A stretch of 64,000 nt of DNA from Bacteroidales bacterium (GTDB taxonomy: Bacteria; Bacteroidota; Bacteroidia; Bacteroidales; UBA932). The notes beneath the pieces are model-generated. The model was not told the origin of the DNA, made no database searches, and worked only from the letters and a program-made list of their open reading frames with translations. The position numbers were made by a program, and so were the translations under genes. Location: positions 62,001 through 126,000 of the forward strand of contig JAGBNC010000019.1 of assembly GCA_017634595.1 (NCBI GenBank). The letters run 5' to 3'. Position 1 is the first letter of the stretch; each line of letters starts with the position of its first letter. Shown here piece by piece: positions 17,748 through 25,485 of this stretch.

Positions 17748-19009
17748 TTTACGCTGGCTTTAGGGATATCGCTCCAGAGAGTGGTATAGTGCGGAGATTG
17801 ATGCTCACGCGACAATCTGATTCTGCCGTCCCCCTGTACTCCGAACAAAATGGCACCGCGGCCGAAGGACCGGTTGATTGTATCTATGCTGTCGGAGAGC
17901 CTCGATTCACGCTGCTCGCTTGCAGTATCCGCGAAGAGCGAACGCATGTGCTCTTCTTTCTGAATGAGTTTAGTGATCACGACTCCGGCCTTTTTGTATC
18001 CGTAGCCGGGGCTGTACAACTCCCGTGCAGCCTTGACGGCGGCTGAAACGATTGCGCGGTGCTCATCGGTGGCATCGGGAAAAACTACCATACGTGAACC
18101 GTAAGTCTGCGGCGAATTCTCCTTGAAACGGTTGGTGAATGCAAACACAGCCATCTCGACCGCCATAGATTTCTGGGCCCGCAGCTTGTCGGCAGCGCCT
18201 TCAGCGAAATTAGCCACCTGCTCACAGAGCACGGACGGGTCTGTAATCTCTTTGGCAAAACTGCGGGATACGCAAATGCTCTGCCGTGGTTCTATCATAT
18301 CTTCGAATTCAATGCATGGCTGCCCCTGTAACTCGAGCCAGGTGCGGTATCCGGGCAGGGCGAACTGCTTCCTTACGGCGATCTCCGGCAGCTTGACGTA
18401 GTCCCACGCCGTATAGACATTCATAGAGGCCAGCTTCTTTACAGACCTGCGCCCTATGCCCCACACATCTTGCGCGGGAAACTTCTTCAGTACCTTTTCA
18501 ATATCCTGCGGCCTGTGCATATAGCAGCCCCCTCGGAGCTTGGGATATTGCTTGCATAACTTTGAAGCAATCTTGGCCAGAGTCTTGGTAGGGGCAATCC
18601 CCACAGAAACTGGAATGGCCGTCTTGCGGCGGCACTCGCGGGATATTTCCTTGGCCAGGGCATCGGGGTCCTCTATCCTCATCCCGCGCAGGTCGAGGAA
18701 CGCCTCGTCTATTGAATACTGCTCTACGGACGGGGCGAACTCCCGCAACACTTCCTGCACACGCCGGGACATGTCGCCGTACAAGGCGAAGTTTGAACTG
18801 AACACAGCCACATGGTGCCTTTCAACGATATCCTGAATCTGGAATAATGGCGCTCCCATCTTGATACCCAGCGCTTTAGCTTCGTTGGAACGGGCCACGG
18901 CACAGCCGTCGTTGTTGCTGAGCACAATGACAGGACGGCCGTTAAGCTCCGGCCTGAACACCCGCTCGCATGATGCGAAGAAGTTATTGCAGTCGGCCAG
19001 CGCGAACAT
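17744..19009 (-). CDS. umuC: UmuC-type Y-family DNA polymerase (Pol V catalytic subunit)
   Basis: At 421 residues it is the size of UmuC. It opens with MFALADCNNFFASCERVFRP, giving the first catalytic Asp. It carries YSIDEAFLDLRG (second metal-binding pair, about 97-108), a little-finger domain (about 240-350), and the UmuC C-terminal extension (HMRSLFAD; REHQSPHYTTLW). It performs error-prone translesion synthesis and needs processed UmuD. umuD ends 2 bp upstream, so the two form one operon with the HD gene downstream. A second Y-family enzyme (dinB) lies at 57809. Confidence 0.95.
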   Translation of the reverse strand: MFALADCNNFFASCERVFRPELNGRPVIVLSNNDGCAVARSNEAKALGIKMGAPLFQIQDIVERHHVAVFSSNFALYGDMSRRVQEVLREFAPSVEQYSIDEAFLDLRGMRIEDPDALAKEISRECRRKTAIPVSVGIAPTKTLAKIASKLCKQYPKLRGGCYMHRPQDIEKVLKKFPAQDVWGIGRRSVKKLASMNVYTAWDYVKLPEIAVRKQFALPGYRTWLELQGQPCIEFEDMIEPRQSICVSRSFAKEITDPSVLCEQVANFAEGAADKLRAQKSMAVEMAVFAFTNRFKENSPQTYGSRMVVFPDATDEHRAIVSAAVKAARELYSPGYGYKKAGVVITKLIQKEEHMRSLFADTASEQRESRLSDSIDTINRSFGRGAILFGVQGDGRIRLSREHQSPHYTTLWSDIPKASVK

Positions 19010-19011
19010 GC

Positions 19012-19431
19012 TCAGGCCTTTTTAATGACATAGGTAACTACACCCCACACCATGAAGTCATCGTCGGGACTTACCGGTATCGGCCTGTATTTGGTATTAT
19101 GATCGTTACATGGCCGGAGTATTATTCCGGTCGTGCCAATTTCGACTTTCTTGACAGTATATTCACCGTCAATGAAGCAAACGGCCTTGCAACCGTCATA
19201 AGGCTCAAGCGCCCGGTCCACTATAATTATGTCCCCCTCGTCCATGTCGGCATCTACCATAGATACGCCGTCTATGCGGAAAAAGAATGTAGATGCACTG
19301 TGCCGCACGAGCAGCTTGGCCAGGTCAAGTTTTTCTCTCACATCTTCTGCCGGCGAAGGAAAACCTGCCTTTACTGAGCCCATGATATCTGACTCGATAG
19401 GGGAGCTGTCTTCTATTTTGTATGGTCGCAT
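19012..19431 (-). CDS. umuD: UmuD-like S24 self-cleaving protein
   Basis: I take ATG 19431 (MRPYKIEDSSPI) as start; a TTG at 19440 is possible. The 139-residue product has an Ala-Gly cleavage site in VKAGFPSPAED (about 22-30). The Ser nucleophile is in FRIDGVSMVDADM (about 51-63) and the catalytic Lys in EYTVKKVEI (about 90-98), all as in UmuD/LexA peptidases. There is no N-terminal DNA-binding domain, so it is UmuD rather than LexA. After RecA-stimulated self-cleavage it should activate the adjacent UmuC. A TATTTTTG box lies 25 bp upstream. Confidence 0.93.
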   Translation of the reverse strand: MRPYKIEDSSPIESDIMGSVKAGFPSPAEDVREKLDLAKLLVRHSASTFFFRIDGVSMVDADMDEGDIIIVDRALEPYDGCKAVCFIDGEYTVKKVEIGTTGIILRPCNDHNTKYRPIPVSPDDDFMVWGVVTYVIKKA

Positions 19432-19456
19432 TGTCAGCAATTGTGTTGAAGGGGTA

Positions 19457-19483
19457 CAAAAATACTAAAAATGTTTATATTTG
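19457..19483. promoter_or_regulatory. Divergent -7 boxes of umuDC and nhaC
   Basis: The minus strand carries TATTTTTG (19464-19457) reading into umuD. The plus strand carries TATATTTG (19476-19483) reading into the antiporter. Both match TAnnTTTG, and their inner edges are 11 bp apart. No clear TTG sits at the usual distance for either. No SOS-type palindrome that I recognise is present. Confidence 0.6.
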
Positions 19484-19491
19484 CAGCCGTT

Positions 19492-20796
19492 ATGTTAGTG
19501 GATAAGAAAGGCTGGCTTGCTGTTAGCCCATTGTTCGTTTTTCTGGTTGTCTATCTTGTTTCTTCGCTCATGGCGGGAGACTTCTACAAAGTCCCCGTTA
19601 CTGCCGCATTTGTGGTGGCTTCAGCTTATGCTATATTGATTACCAGAAGGATGCCGGACGGAGGCTCAAGGCTTGACATGGACGGAAGGCTGGCTGTCTT
19701 TTCTCGCGGCGCAGGAGACAGCAATGTGCTGCTGATGATATGGATTTTCGTTCTCGCCGGGGCATTTGCCGCAGTGGCTAAGGAGATCGGTGCCATCGAT
19801 GCGACAGTTGCTATCACTCTCCGTATCCTGCCCGCCCGTTTCCTATACGCAGGCTTGTTTCTTGCCGCCTGCTTTATCTCAATGGCAATTGGTACCAGCG
19901 TCGGTACTATCGTAGCACTTGTTCCGGTTGCCACCGGGCTAGCTTCGCAGCTTGGTACAGGCATACCGATGATGACGGCGATTGTGGTCGGAGGCGCTTT
20001 TTTCGGAGACAATCTGTCGTTTATTTCCGATACTACCGTTGCTGCAACCCGCAGTCAGGGAGTGCAGATGCGCGACAAGTTTAAAGCCAACATAATGATT
20101 GCCGCTCCTGCGGCAATCATTGTCAGTATTCTGTACATCTTCCTGGGCATGGGAGTCATCGCTCCAGAGTCAGCCCTGGACGTAGATTGGGTTAAAATGC
20201 TGCCGTATCTGCTGGTTATCGGACTTGCCCTGGCCGGTATGAATGTGGTCGCGGTCCTCGCTCTCGGGATTGTCGCATGCGGCATAATAGGCATGGCTTG
20301 CGGCGACTTGGGCTGGGTGGACTGGCTCGCTTCGGCAGGAAGCGGAATAGCCGGCATGGGTGAGCTCATAATAGTGACCTTACTGGCCGGCGGAATGCTT
20401 GGACTGATACGTCATAACGGGGGTATGAACTTTATCATCAATGGATTGACCAAGCGCATCTCAAGCCCTCGTGGCGCATCGCTCAGCATTGCAGCCCTTG
20501 TGTGCCTGATAAACCTTTGTACTGCCAACAACACCATAGCCATCATCACCGCAGGGCCGCTGGCCAAAGAAATCAGCGACAAGTACAAACTGGACCCGAG
20601 CCGTACAGCCAGCATACTCGACACGTTCTCCTGCTTTGTGCAGGGTATCATACCCTACGGCGCGCAGATGCTCATGGCTTCAGGCCTTGCCGGCGTGTCG
20701 GCGGCAGCCATCATCGGGCACTTGTATTATCCTTTTGTGCTGGGTGTTTTTGCTTTAATCGCTGCTCTCAGAACGAAAGCCCCAAGCCTGTCGTAA
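19492..20796 (+). CDS. NhaC-family Na+/H+ antiporter
   Basis: I start it at ATG 19492 (MLVDKKGWLAV) because an upstream in-frame ATG at 19471 overlaps the promoter box. The 434-residue polytopic protein has NhaC-type features: ACFISMAIGTSVGTIVALVPVA (about 135-155), GGAFFGDNLSFISDTTVAATRSQGV (about 170-195) and CLINLCTANNTIAIITAGPLA in the second half. Family members exchange Na+ for H+ or organic ions across the inner membrane. Its 3' end overlaps the convergent gene by 29 bp. It appears monocistronic. Confidence 0.92.
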   Translation: MLVDKKGWLAVSPLFVFLVVYLVSSLMAGDFYKVPVTAAFVVASAYAILITRRMPDGGSRLDMDGRLAVFSRGAGDSNVLLMIWIFVLAGAFAAVAKEIGAIDATVAITLRILPARFLYAGLFLAACFISMAIGTSVGTIVALVPVATGLASQLGTGIPMMTAIVVGGAFFGDNLSFISDTTVAATRSQGVQMRDKFKANIMIAAPAAIIVSILYIFLGMGVIAPESALDVDWVKMLPYLLVIGLALAGMNVVAVLALGIVACGIIGMACGDLGWVDWLASAGSGIAGMGELIIVTLLAGGMLGLIRHNGGMNFIINGLTKRISSPRGASLSIAALVCLINLCTANNTIAIITAGPLAKEISDKYKLDPSRTASILDTFSCFVQGIIPYGAQMLMASGLAGVSAAAIIGHLYYPFVLGVFALIAALRTKAPSLS

Positions 20797-21742
20797 ACGA
20801 AAGCCTTCCGCACCAGCAGGCACCGGCCATCAGGCACAGACTCCGGTAATGCAGCATGACACCGGCTTCGGCAGCCGGACCTTCATAACTATAATCACTT
20901 ACTGTTGCCCAATTTCCTGCATCATCCTGCCAAGTGAGGTGGTGAGCACCGTAGCCGGCACCGCCGAAGATTGACCATAAGCCATTCTTGCCAACATTGA
21001 CATCTAAGCCGGCAGTCACGTTCCATCTGCTATACCGCTCGACACTGTTTCCCCAAAATACGCCGCCTCCGTTGATGGCTCCTGAAGATGATACGGAGTA
21101 CGAAGCATCGGAACCTATGAAATTGCTCCTGAAGCTCGTATATACGCCGGTCTTGCCGGACCATCTGTACAAGCCCAGGAATCCGAATGCCGGCCTGACA
21201 CCCCAATCAGCTATGGCCAGTATAGCAAAGCGATTATAATCAACCACTGCTTCCGGAACTTTCGTTTGACCTCTTCTGGCAGGGGTAAACAGCACATCTT
21301 CAGACAGTGATGCAGTACAACTGATTCCGGCAAGTGCAGGAACTTCCGGGACTGTCCTTGGTGCAGGTGCGGGCTCGGACGTAACAAGCGGGGCTGACGG
21401 TGCCTGATACACTTTGGCCCTGATGCGGGTCCTGGCCGTAACCGCTTGCCCGGCAGGCTCGTAGCTGTCTTTAATCTTCTGGAAACGCCGGCGCTGTGCG
21501 GCAGTCATTGAGCCGGAAGCAATCTGAAGCTGCGAGCGCAGGCTGTTAAGCTCAGCAATGAGCCGCGTCACGGAACTGGCTTTCACGGACTCTCCAGATG
21601 TAACTAACTTTCGCATTTGGATGCATTGCCCGCAGATATCCTCATAGCGGTCCAGGACCTTGTCCCAACTCTCTTGTGCCCCGGAAAGCCAGGGCCTCGA
21701 AAAGAGTAAAATGACAATTAGTATGCTGCGCAAATGCTTCAC
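20768..21742 (-). CDS. Exported coiled-coil protein with C-terminal barrel-like domain
   Basis: No ATG fits. A GTG at 21742 gives a signal peptide (VKHLRSILIVILLFS, cleavage near SGAQES) just after a TACATTTG box. The 324-residue product has a helical part with a CGQC motif (about 35) and charged helices (about 30-110), then a Pro/Ala-rich linker (about 115-165). A C-terminal half rich in alternating aromatic strands ends in GLGLSF, as outer-membrane barrels do. I do not recognise a named family. It is divergent from the Ser/Thr kinase, so a joint envelope role is possible. A longer frame from 21853 would run through both promoters and is unlikely. Confidence 0.72.
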   Translation of the reverse strand: MKHLRSILIVILLFSRPWLSGAQESWDKVLDRYEDICGQCIQMRKLVTSGESVKASSVTRLIAELNSLRSQLQIASGSMTAAQRRRFQKIKDSYEPAGQAVTARTRIRAKVYQAPSAPLVTSEPAPAPRTVPEVPALAGISCTASLSEDVLFTPARRGQTKVPEAVVDYNRFAILAIADWGVRPAFGFLGLYRWSGKTGVYTSFRSNFIGSDASYSVSSSGAINGGGVFWGNSVERYSRWNVTAGLDVNVGKNGLWSIFGGAGYGAHHLTWQDDAGNWATVSDYSYEGPAAEAGVMLHYRSLCLMAGACWCGRLSFTTGLGLSF

Positions 21743-21747
21743 GGGCA

Positions 21748-21776
21748 CAAATGTATGCAAAAAATACTTACATTTG
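21748..21776. promoter_or_regulatory. Mirror-image divergent promoters with near-leaderless starts
   Basis: TACATTTG occurs on the minus strand (21755-21748) and again on the plus strand (21769-21776), separated by 13 bp. Each box is followed after exactly 5 nt by a start codon: GTG at 21742 on the minus strand, ATG at 21782 on the plus strand. With transcription starting about 5-8 nt after the box, both mRNAs would be leaderless or nearly so. Confidence 0.7.
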
Positions 21777-21781
21777 TTCCG

Positions 21782-22690
21782 ATGAATGAAGATTCGGGCT
21801 TTTTTACTCCACTGCAGCCGGACAAGCAGAACGTTCCAATGGAGCTGATACACAGCTCCGGGAGCGGATGGAGTGAATTGTATCGGATTGACAAGGATGG
21901 TCGTTTCAGGGTGCTGAAGGCCTTGAAGCCGGAGTACAGGGGACAGTCCCTTTATGAGTCACTGCTTCGGAAAGAGTATGAAATAGGTTATTCGCTCTCT
22001 CACCCTTATATCTGCGAGGTGTATGGCTTCGTGGATTTGCCGGATGTGGGGCATGCTATCGAGATGGAGTGGGTCGATGGTGCTCCGTTGTCGGATCTGC
22101 TCCAAAGGCGGCGCCTTCCACACAGGGATGCGAAACGAATTGCGGCACAGTTGTGCGATGCCTTATCTTACCTTCACTCCAAACAAGTCGTCCATAGGGA
22201 CATCAAGCCATCTAACGTTCTTGTTACTCACAACGGAAAGAATCTGAAACTCATTGACTTCGGTCTTTCTGACACTGACAGCTTCGCCATGCTCAAGGGG
22301 GCTGCCGGCACTGAATCATTTGCAGCACCGGAGCTTCATGACGGCACCGGAGGAGACTGGCGGTCAGATATTTGGTCTCTGGGAAAGGTAATAGGACTGA
22401 TGCTTCCTTCGTCCCGCAACGTCGTCAGGAGGTGCACCTCGGAGCTTCCGGAGAAACGTTACAGCGACGCTTCAGATGTGAAGGCGGCACTCATGCGGAA
22501 GCCCTTGTGGCCATGGTGCCTTGTGCTGATGGGTGCCGCGGCATTATTCATGGCGTTAGTGACTAGAAACGATATTGCTGTAAATGAACCGGAGCCGCTT
22601 GTCCACGCTGAAGATTCATCCGTCGTGACAGATCCTGCAGTGATAGATGAACTGTTCATGCAGGCCACGGATATGATAGAGTCACGCTAG
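21782..22690 (+). CDS. Hanks-type Ser/Thr protein kinase with C-terminal membrane anchor
   Basis: The 302-residue protein has a kinase domain (about 20-235) with all key motifs: a Gly-rich loop SGSGWSELY, the ATP Lys in RVLKALKPEY, catalytic VVHRDIKPSNVLV, metal-binding IDFGLSD, and AAPEL for the APE motif. A single membrane helix (WPWCLVLMGAAALFMALV, about 242-260) follows, then a short acidic tail of about 40 residues on the far side. It should phosphorylate Ser/Thr of cytoplasmic targets. The tail is too short for a PASTA-like sensor. It shares a divergent promoter region with the coiled-coil/barrel gene and converges on the gene at 22687. Confidence 0.93.
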   Translation: MNEDSGFFTPLQPDKQNVPMELIHSSGSGWSELYRIDKDGRFRVLKALKPEYRGQSLYESLLRKEYEIGYSLSHPYICEVYGFVDLPDVGHAIEMEWVDGAPLSDLLQRRRLPHRDAKRIAAQLCDALSYLHSKQVVHRDIKPSNVLVTHNGKNLKLIDFGLSDTDSFAMLKGAAGTESFAAPELHDGTGGDWRSDIWSLGKVIGLMLPSSRNVVRRCTSELPEKRYSDASDVKAALMRKPLWPWCLVLMGAAALFMALVTRNDIAVNEPEPLVHAEDSSVVTDPAVIDELFMQATDMIESR

Positions 22691-23244
22691 TCCAGCTCCA
22701 GAGCTTGCAAGCCGGCGCTTCTGCCGGCAACATAGGAAGGCAAAACCTCACCATTGCGTTCGATATGATCCAGATAGAGAGGATGCCCTTTCAAGAACGA
22801 AAAAGCCTCGAAAACATCTCCTTCCCGTAGCTTGGAACTGCCCCCATCGAGTACTGTGTACCGGTTATTACCGTTGTACTGCACTGTCACGCAGCGGTCG
22901 GGCAGCCAGCGGAGAATCAGTCTTGAGCCCGGAGCCAGCAAGGCGCTATCGATCTTCTCTGTGGACAAGAATCCTGAAGTCTGCTTAATCTCTTCACACA
23001 GAGAAAGAAAATCACGCCTCCCCACAAATCTGGACAGTATGTCGAGGGTCGCAGTCCTGGGCCTCGGATGCATGCTCACGTAGCCCCAGATACGTTTGAG
23101 GGTTGACGAAGAAATGCGCTCGTGCGTTGATGTCTCTATCCTTTCAGCTAGAGCATCGAAGTCTGTGGTGGTCTCAAGCCGGCCGCTGAAGATCCTGGCA
23201 GTCTCGTCGATAAGGAATTGCAGTTCAGAGGATTTATCAGTCAT
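22687..23244 (-). CDS. Bacteroidota-specific protein with HTH-like N-terminus
   Basis: The 185-residue protein shows a helical N-terminal half (about 1-85) with ISSSTLKRIWGYV, which resembles a helix-turn-helix recognition segment and recurs in Bacteroidota proteins of unknown function. The C-terminal half (about 100-180) is strand-rich (RLILRWLPDRCVTVQYNG; LREGDVFEAFSFLKGHPLYLDH). No catalytic residues are evident. It starts 8 bp inside the end of the upstream lipoprotein gene (same strand) and ends overlapping the kinase stop. A regulatory role is inferred from fold hints only. Confidence 0.75.
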   Translation of the reverse strand: MTDKSSELQFLIDETARIFSGRLETTTDFDALAERIETSTHERISSSTLKRIWGYVSMHPRPRTATLDILSRFVGRRDFLSLCEEIKQTSGFLSTEKIDSALLAPGSRLILRWLPDRCVTVQYNGNNRYTVLDGGSSKLREGDVFEAFSFLKGHPLYLDHIERNGEVLPSYVAGRSAGLQALELD

Positions 23245-24325
23245 AGTGGATAATTGTTACTCCAGGTTCTGTTCTGAGTGTGCCAATGACCTGTCCCTTG
23301 GCAAGATAGATAGTCTTAAGATACGTGCAACCGCTACAATCTGCAATGTCAAGTTTCGGACAGCGGGACAGATCGATGACAGACAAATCGGTGTTGTTGA
23401 TGTCAATGTAGCGGAGCATTTTGTTCTCGAGCGTTATCTCTTTCAGCGGATTGTGGTCCAGGTGAAGCTCATCCAGCTTGTCAAGCCCGCTTAAGTCTAT
23501 ACTGCCCAGACGGTTGTAAGCTACATCGACGAAGTCAAGACTCTTATAGTCACGCAGGTCGATGGCTGTCAGTTCATTGATGCAGAAAGCTACATTGCAC
23601 AGCTGGGTTTTAACTGAGGGGAGGGTGACGCTGCTGATGTGATTGTGCGGCACGTATATGATTTGCAATTCACTGCATGCCGATGCATCAAGCTCGGTCA
23701 GCCGTCCTTCTCCGATGTCACCGAAGCGCGTGCCCTCTGCATGAATTTTATGAAGATGGGGGAAGAAGGACAGGCTCGCTAAAGTGCTGATTCTGTCGGT
23801 GTTGATCTCTATTGTGCCAATCATGGCCGCTTCCTCCGGACTAAGTGTTCCGTCGGAATCGGCATCATAAAACTTAAGTAGCCATGCCAAAAAAAATGCG
23901 TCCTTGATTGACGGGTTTTCCGGGATGTCGGGCGTGTCCGGGATCGAGAAGGTTTTGAAACTGATGGGAGAGGAACTGCGCTTTTGCCCTGCTCCGTTGG
24001 AGATAAACGCTGACACGGAGTACTCACTGCCTGCATTAAGCCCTTGGGGTTCAGCACGCATTGCGTCGCCCTCGATCGAGGCCATAATATCCCGTGTTTC
24101 GCTGCCGTCTGCCGCCACGATGGTAAAGCCTCCTGACTCTACCTGGGAGCCGTCGCTTACTCTTGCCGTGAGAGTCGCGGAACTGCTTGTGATGCCCGTC
24201 ACAGATACCTCTAGGATCTCAGGGGCTATAACACTCCCGACATCGGGCAGGAAAGTCCCACAAGAGGACAGCAGAAGCGCCATGGCTGAGTAAAGAATGC
24301 AAAGTAGGTTTATTCTCTCGAACAT
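23237..24325 (-). CDS. Surface lipoprotein with Fn3-like and LRR-like regions
   Basis: The ATG is at 24325; a GTG at 24328 is also possible. The signal peptide ends in LLLSSC. Residues about 38-130 look like an Fn3-type domain (ILEVSVTGITSSSATLTARV; NAGSEYSVSAFISNGAG). DADSDGTLSPEEA (about 155-167) is an EF-hand/dockerin-like calcium loop. Residues about 180-350 are irregular leucine-rich repeats (LTAIDLRDYKSLDFVDVAYN and similar). The product, about 362 residues, is probably exposed on the surface and protein-binding; the ligand is unknown. It is the first gene of a two-gene operon with the 185-residue protein. Confidence 0.85.
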   Translation of the reverse strand: MFERINLLCILYSAMALLLSSCGTFLPDVGSVIAPEILEVSVTGITSSSATLTARVSDGSQVESGGFTIVAADGSETRDIMASIEGDAMRAEPQGLNAGSEYSVSAFISNGAGQKRSSSPISFKTFSIPDTPDIPENPSIKDAFFLAWLLKFYDADSDGTLSPEEAAMIGTIEINTDRISTLASLSFFPHLHKIHAEGTRFGDIGEGRLTELDASACSELQIIYVPHNHISSVTLPSVKTQLCNVAFCINELTAIDLRDYKSLDFVDVAYNRLGSIDLSGLDKLDELHLDHNPLKEITLENKMLRYIDINNTDLSVIDLSRCPKLDIADCSGCTYLKTIYLAKGQVIGTLRTEPGVTIIHYD

Positions 24326-24332
24326 CACAATT

Positions 24333-24340
24333 CAAAGATA
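24333..24340 (-). promoter_or_regulatory. -7 box of the LRR-like lipoprotein gene
   Basis: TATCTTTG on the minus strand (24340-24333) matches TAnnTTTG and ends 7 nt before the ATG at 24325, which again implies a very short leader. No TTG is seen at the expected distance. Confidence 0.55.
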
Positions 24341-24393
24341 ACAATTAATTCCGAAACCGCCTCTGCCGCCACTTAAATGAACCGGAGGTGAAC

Positions 24394-24424
24394 TTGATAT
24401 ATACTCAGTAAGTTTTGATATTTG
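24394..24424 (+). promoter_or_regulatory. Promoter of the AT-rich nuclease/radical SAM cassette
   Basis: TTG at 24394-24396, a 20-nt spacer and GATATTTG at 24417-24424 match the promoter pattern with one substitution (G for the first T of TAnnTTTG). The first ATG of the cassette is 19 bp downstream at 24444. Confidence 0.55.
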
Positions 24425-24443
24425 TTCTCATTATTACATCATT

Positions 24444-24608
24444 ATGAACACAAAAAACATGAAAGAGCTCACGGAGATAGGTCGAAAACAATTGACTAAT
24501 ATTGATATCTCTAAACAGAAACAATACATACACAAAAAAGGAGAGAATTTTGGTGATGCTCTATCCAAAGCTATAGATACACTTGTAGATTTATTTATTA
24601 AGAAATAA
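24444..24608 (+). CDS. Unrecognised 54-residue charged protein
   Basis: ATG 24444 to TAA 24608 encodes 54 residues rich in Lys and Asp/Glu (opens MNTKNMKELTEIGRKQL; ends DALSKAIDTLVDLFIKK). The C-terminal 20 residues can form an amphipathic helix. No family is recognised. It is first in a tightly packed plus-strand series: 2 bp separate it from the next 54-residue protein, which in turn overlaps the nuclease gene. The equal lengths of the two small proteins may be coincidence. It could be an immunity or accessory protein, or a leader; none of these is shown. Confidence 0.65.
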   Translation: MNTKNMKELTEIGRKQLTNIDISKQKQYIHKKGENFGDALSKAIDTLVDLFIKK

Positions 24609-24610
24609 CC

Positions 24611-24775
24611 ATGGCCCAATCAGATTTAGCGAAGGCATTGTTAAAAGTAGGCGCCGGTCTGGCACTGCTCGCAGGTTCAATATTTACTGGAGCCGCAGGT
24701 AAGAAGACTATTGACCATGCCCGTAATGATTATTCAAATTTCACCAACGGTAAGACAGCTCTGCCCAAAAAATAA
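24611..24775 (+). CDS. Unrecognised 54-residue protein with a hydrophobic helix
   Basis: ATG 24611 to TAA 24775 encodes 54 residues with one clear hydrophobic segment (LLKVGAGLALLAGSIFTGAA, about 10-29), then a charged tail (GKKTIDHARNDYSNF). It could be a single-pass membrane protein or a signal-like leader. Its stop overlaps the next ATG as TAATG, so translation of the HNH nuclease gene is coupled to it. That favours a shared role, for example membrane immunity or delivery for the nuclease, but this is inference. Confidence 0.7.
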   Translation: MAQSDLAKALLKVGAGLALLAGSIFTGAAGKKTIDHARNDYSNFTNGKTALPKK

Positions 24776-25485
24776 TGCTCATTTCGTTGTGGAACAAGTT
24801 ATACGCTAATGCATTCAATAAAGGGAATCCGGCCCATGTTGACCGTATGTCAATCAGTGAAAGGGCAATAAAGATTTCCGAACTTCAGATGCGTTTAGAT
24901 CGTATTGAAAACGATAGGGAGAAGCAGACAATGTTTGATTCCTACCCAATGGGTGTACAGAAAATGCTGGATGACTTGTGGGCACAATTATACAGCGACA
25001 ACGGGCGGAAGAACATTCCAAACACGGGCGGTACTTGGAAAGGGAAGGCCGGAGAGTCTATGTGGATACCCGATGATAATGTAATTCCCCCAAATAAGGG
25101 CTATAGCAACATGAAGCATAAGACTTGGGGCCGAATAAAACATGAAAACAATATTAAAGGAATTGTTTTCAATGATGGCCGAGCAGATTTTAAGCCTATT
25201 GCTTTATATTCAGTTGCTCTTGACTGGGAAAAAGCACTCGGATTGGATGGCCTTCGTTATTTGGTTAATACAGGAGACCGCCAATATTTACATGAAGCGG
25301 CATTTTCAAAGCTTGCAAATCAATTAGGCTGTTCCGTGCAGAACATTAAAGAAATAAAGGAACATAAGAATCTTGTATGGCATGAAGAAACCGATTGCAA
25401 GACAATGCAGTTGGTTGTTCGTGAAGTTCATGATAATGTAAAGCATTTCGGGGGAATCGCAATGTTGGCAATAGTGTTGAAGTGA
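24775..25485 (+). CDS. HNH/Endo VII-superfamily nuclease, toxin-like
   Basis: The 236-residue protein has a helical N-terminus (about 1-75, charged). A middle segment (PNTGGTWKGKAGESMWIPDD, then TWGRIKHENNIKGIVFNDG and ADFKPIA) resembles the start of HNH toxin modules. The C-terminus LVWHEETDCKTMQLVVREVH then NVKHFGG fits the WHH/LHH-type pattern WHE-x8-MQLV-x4-H-x4-H-x-GG, the metal and catalytic site. Such domains occur as tips of polymorphic toxins, but here it is a stand-alone small protein with no long delivery domain. It is TAATG-coupled to the upstream gene and TGATG-coupled to the radical SAM gene. DNA cleavage is likely; the target and immunity protein are not identified. Confidence 0.75.
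   Translation: MLISLWNKLYANAFNKGNPAHVDRMSISERAIKISELQMRLDRIENDREKQTMFDSYPMGVQKMLDDLWAQLYSDNGRKNIPNTGGTWKGKAGESMWIPDDNVIPPNKGYSNMKHKTWGRIKHENNIKGIVFNDGRADFKPIALYSVALDWEKALGLDGLRYLVNTGDRQYLHEAAFSKLANQLGCSVQNIKEIKEHKNLVWHEETDCKTMQLVVREVHDNVKHFGGIAMLAIVLK

Noticed and set aside
19441-19491. SOS operator between umuD and nhaC
   Set aside because: No convincing palindrome of the known LexA-box types is present; only two -7 boxes can be supported.
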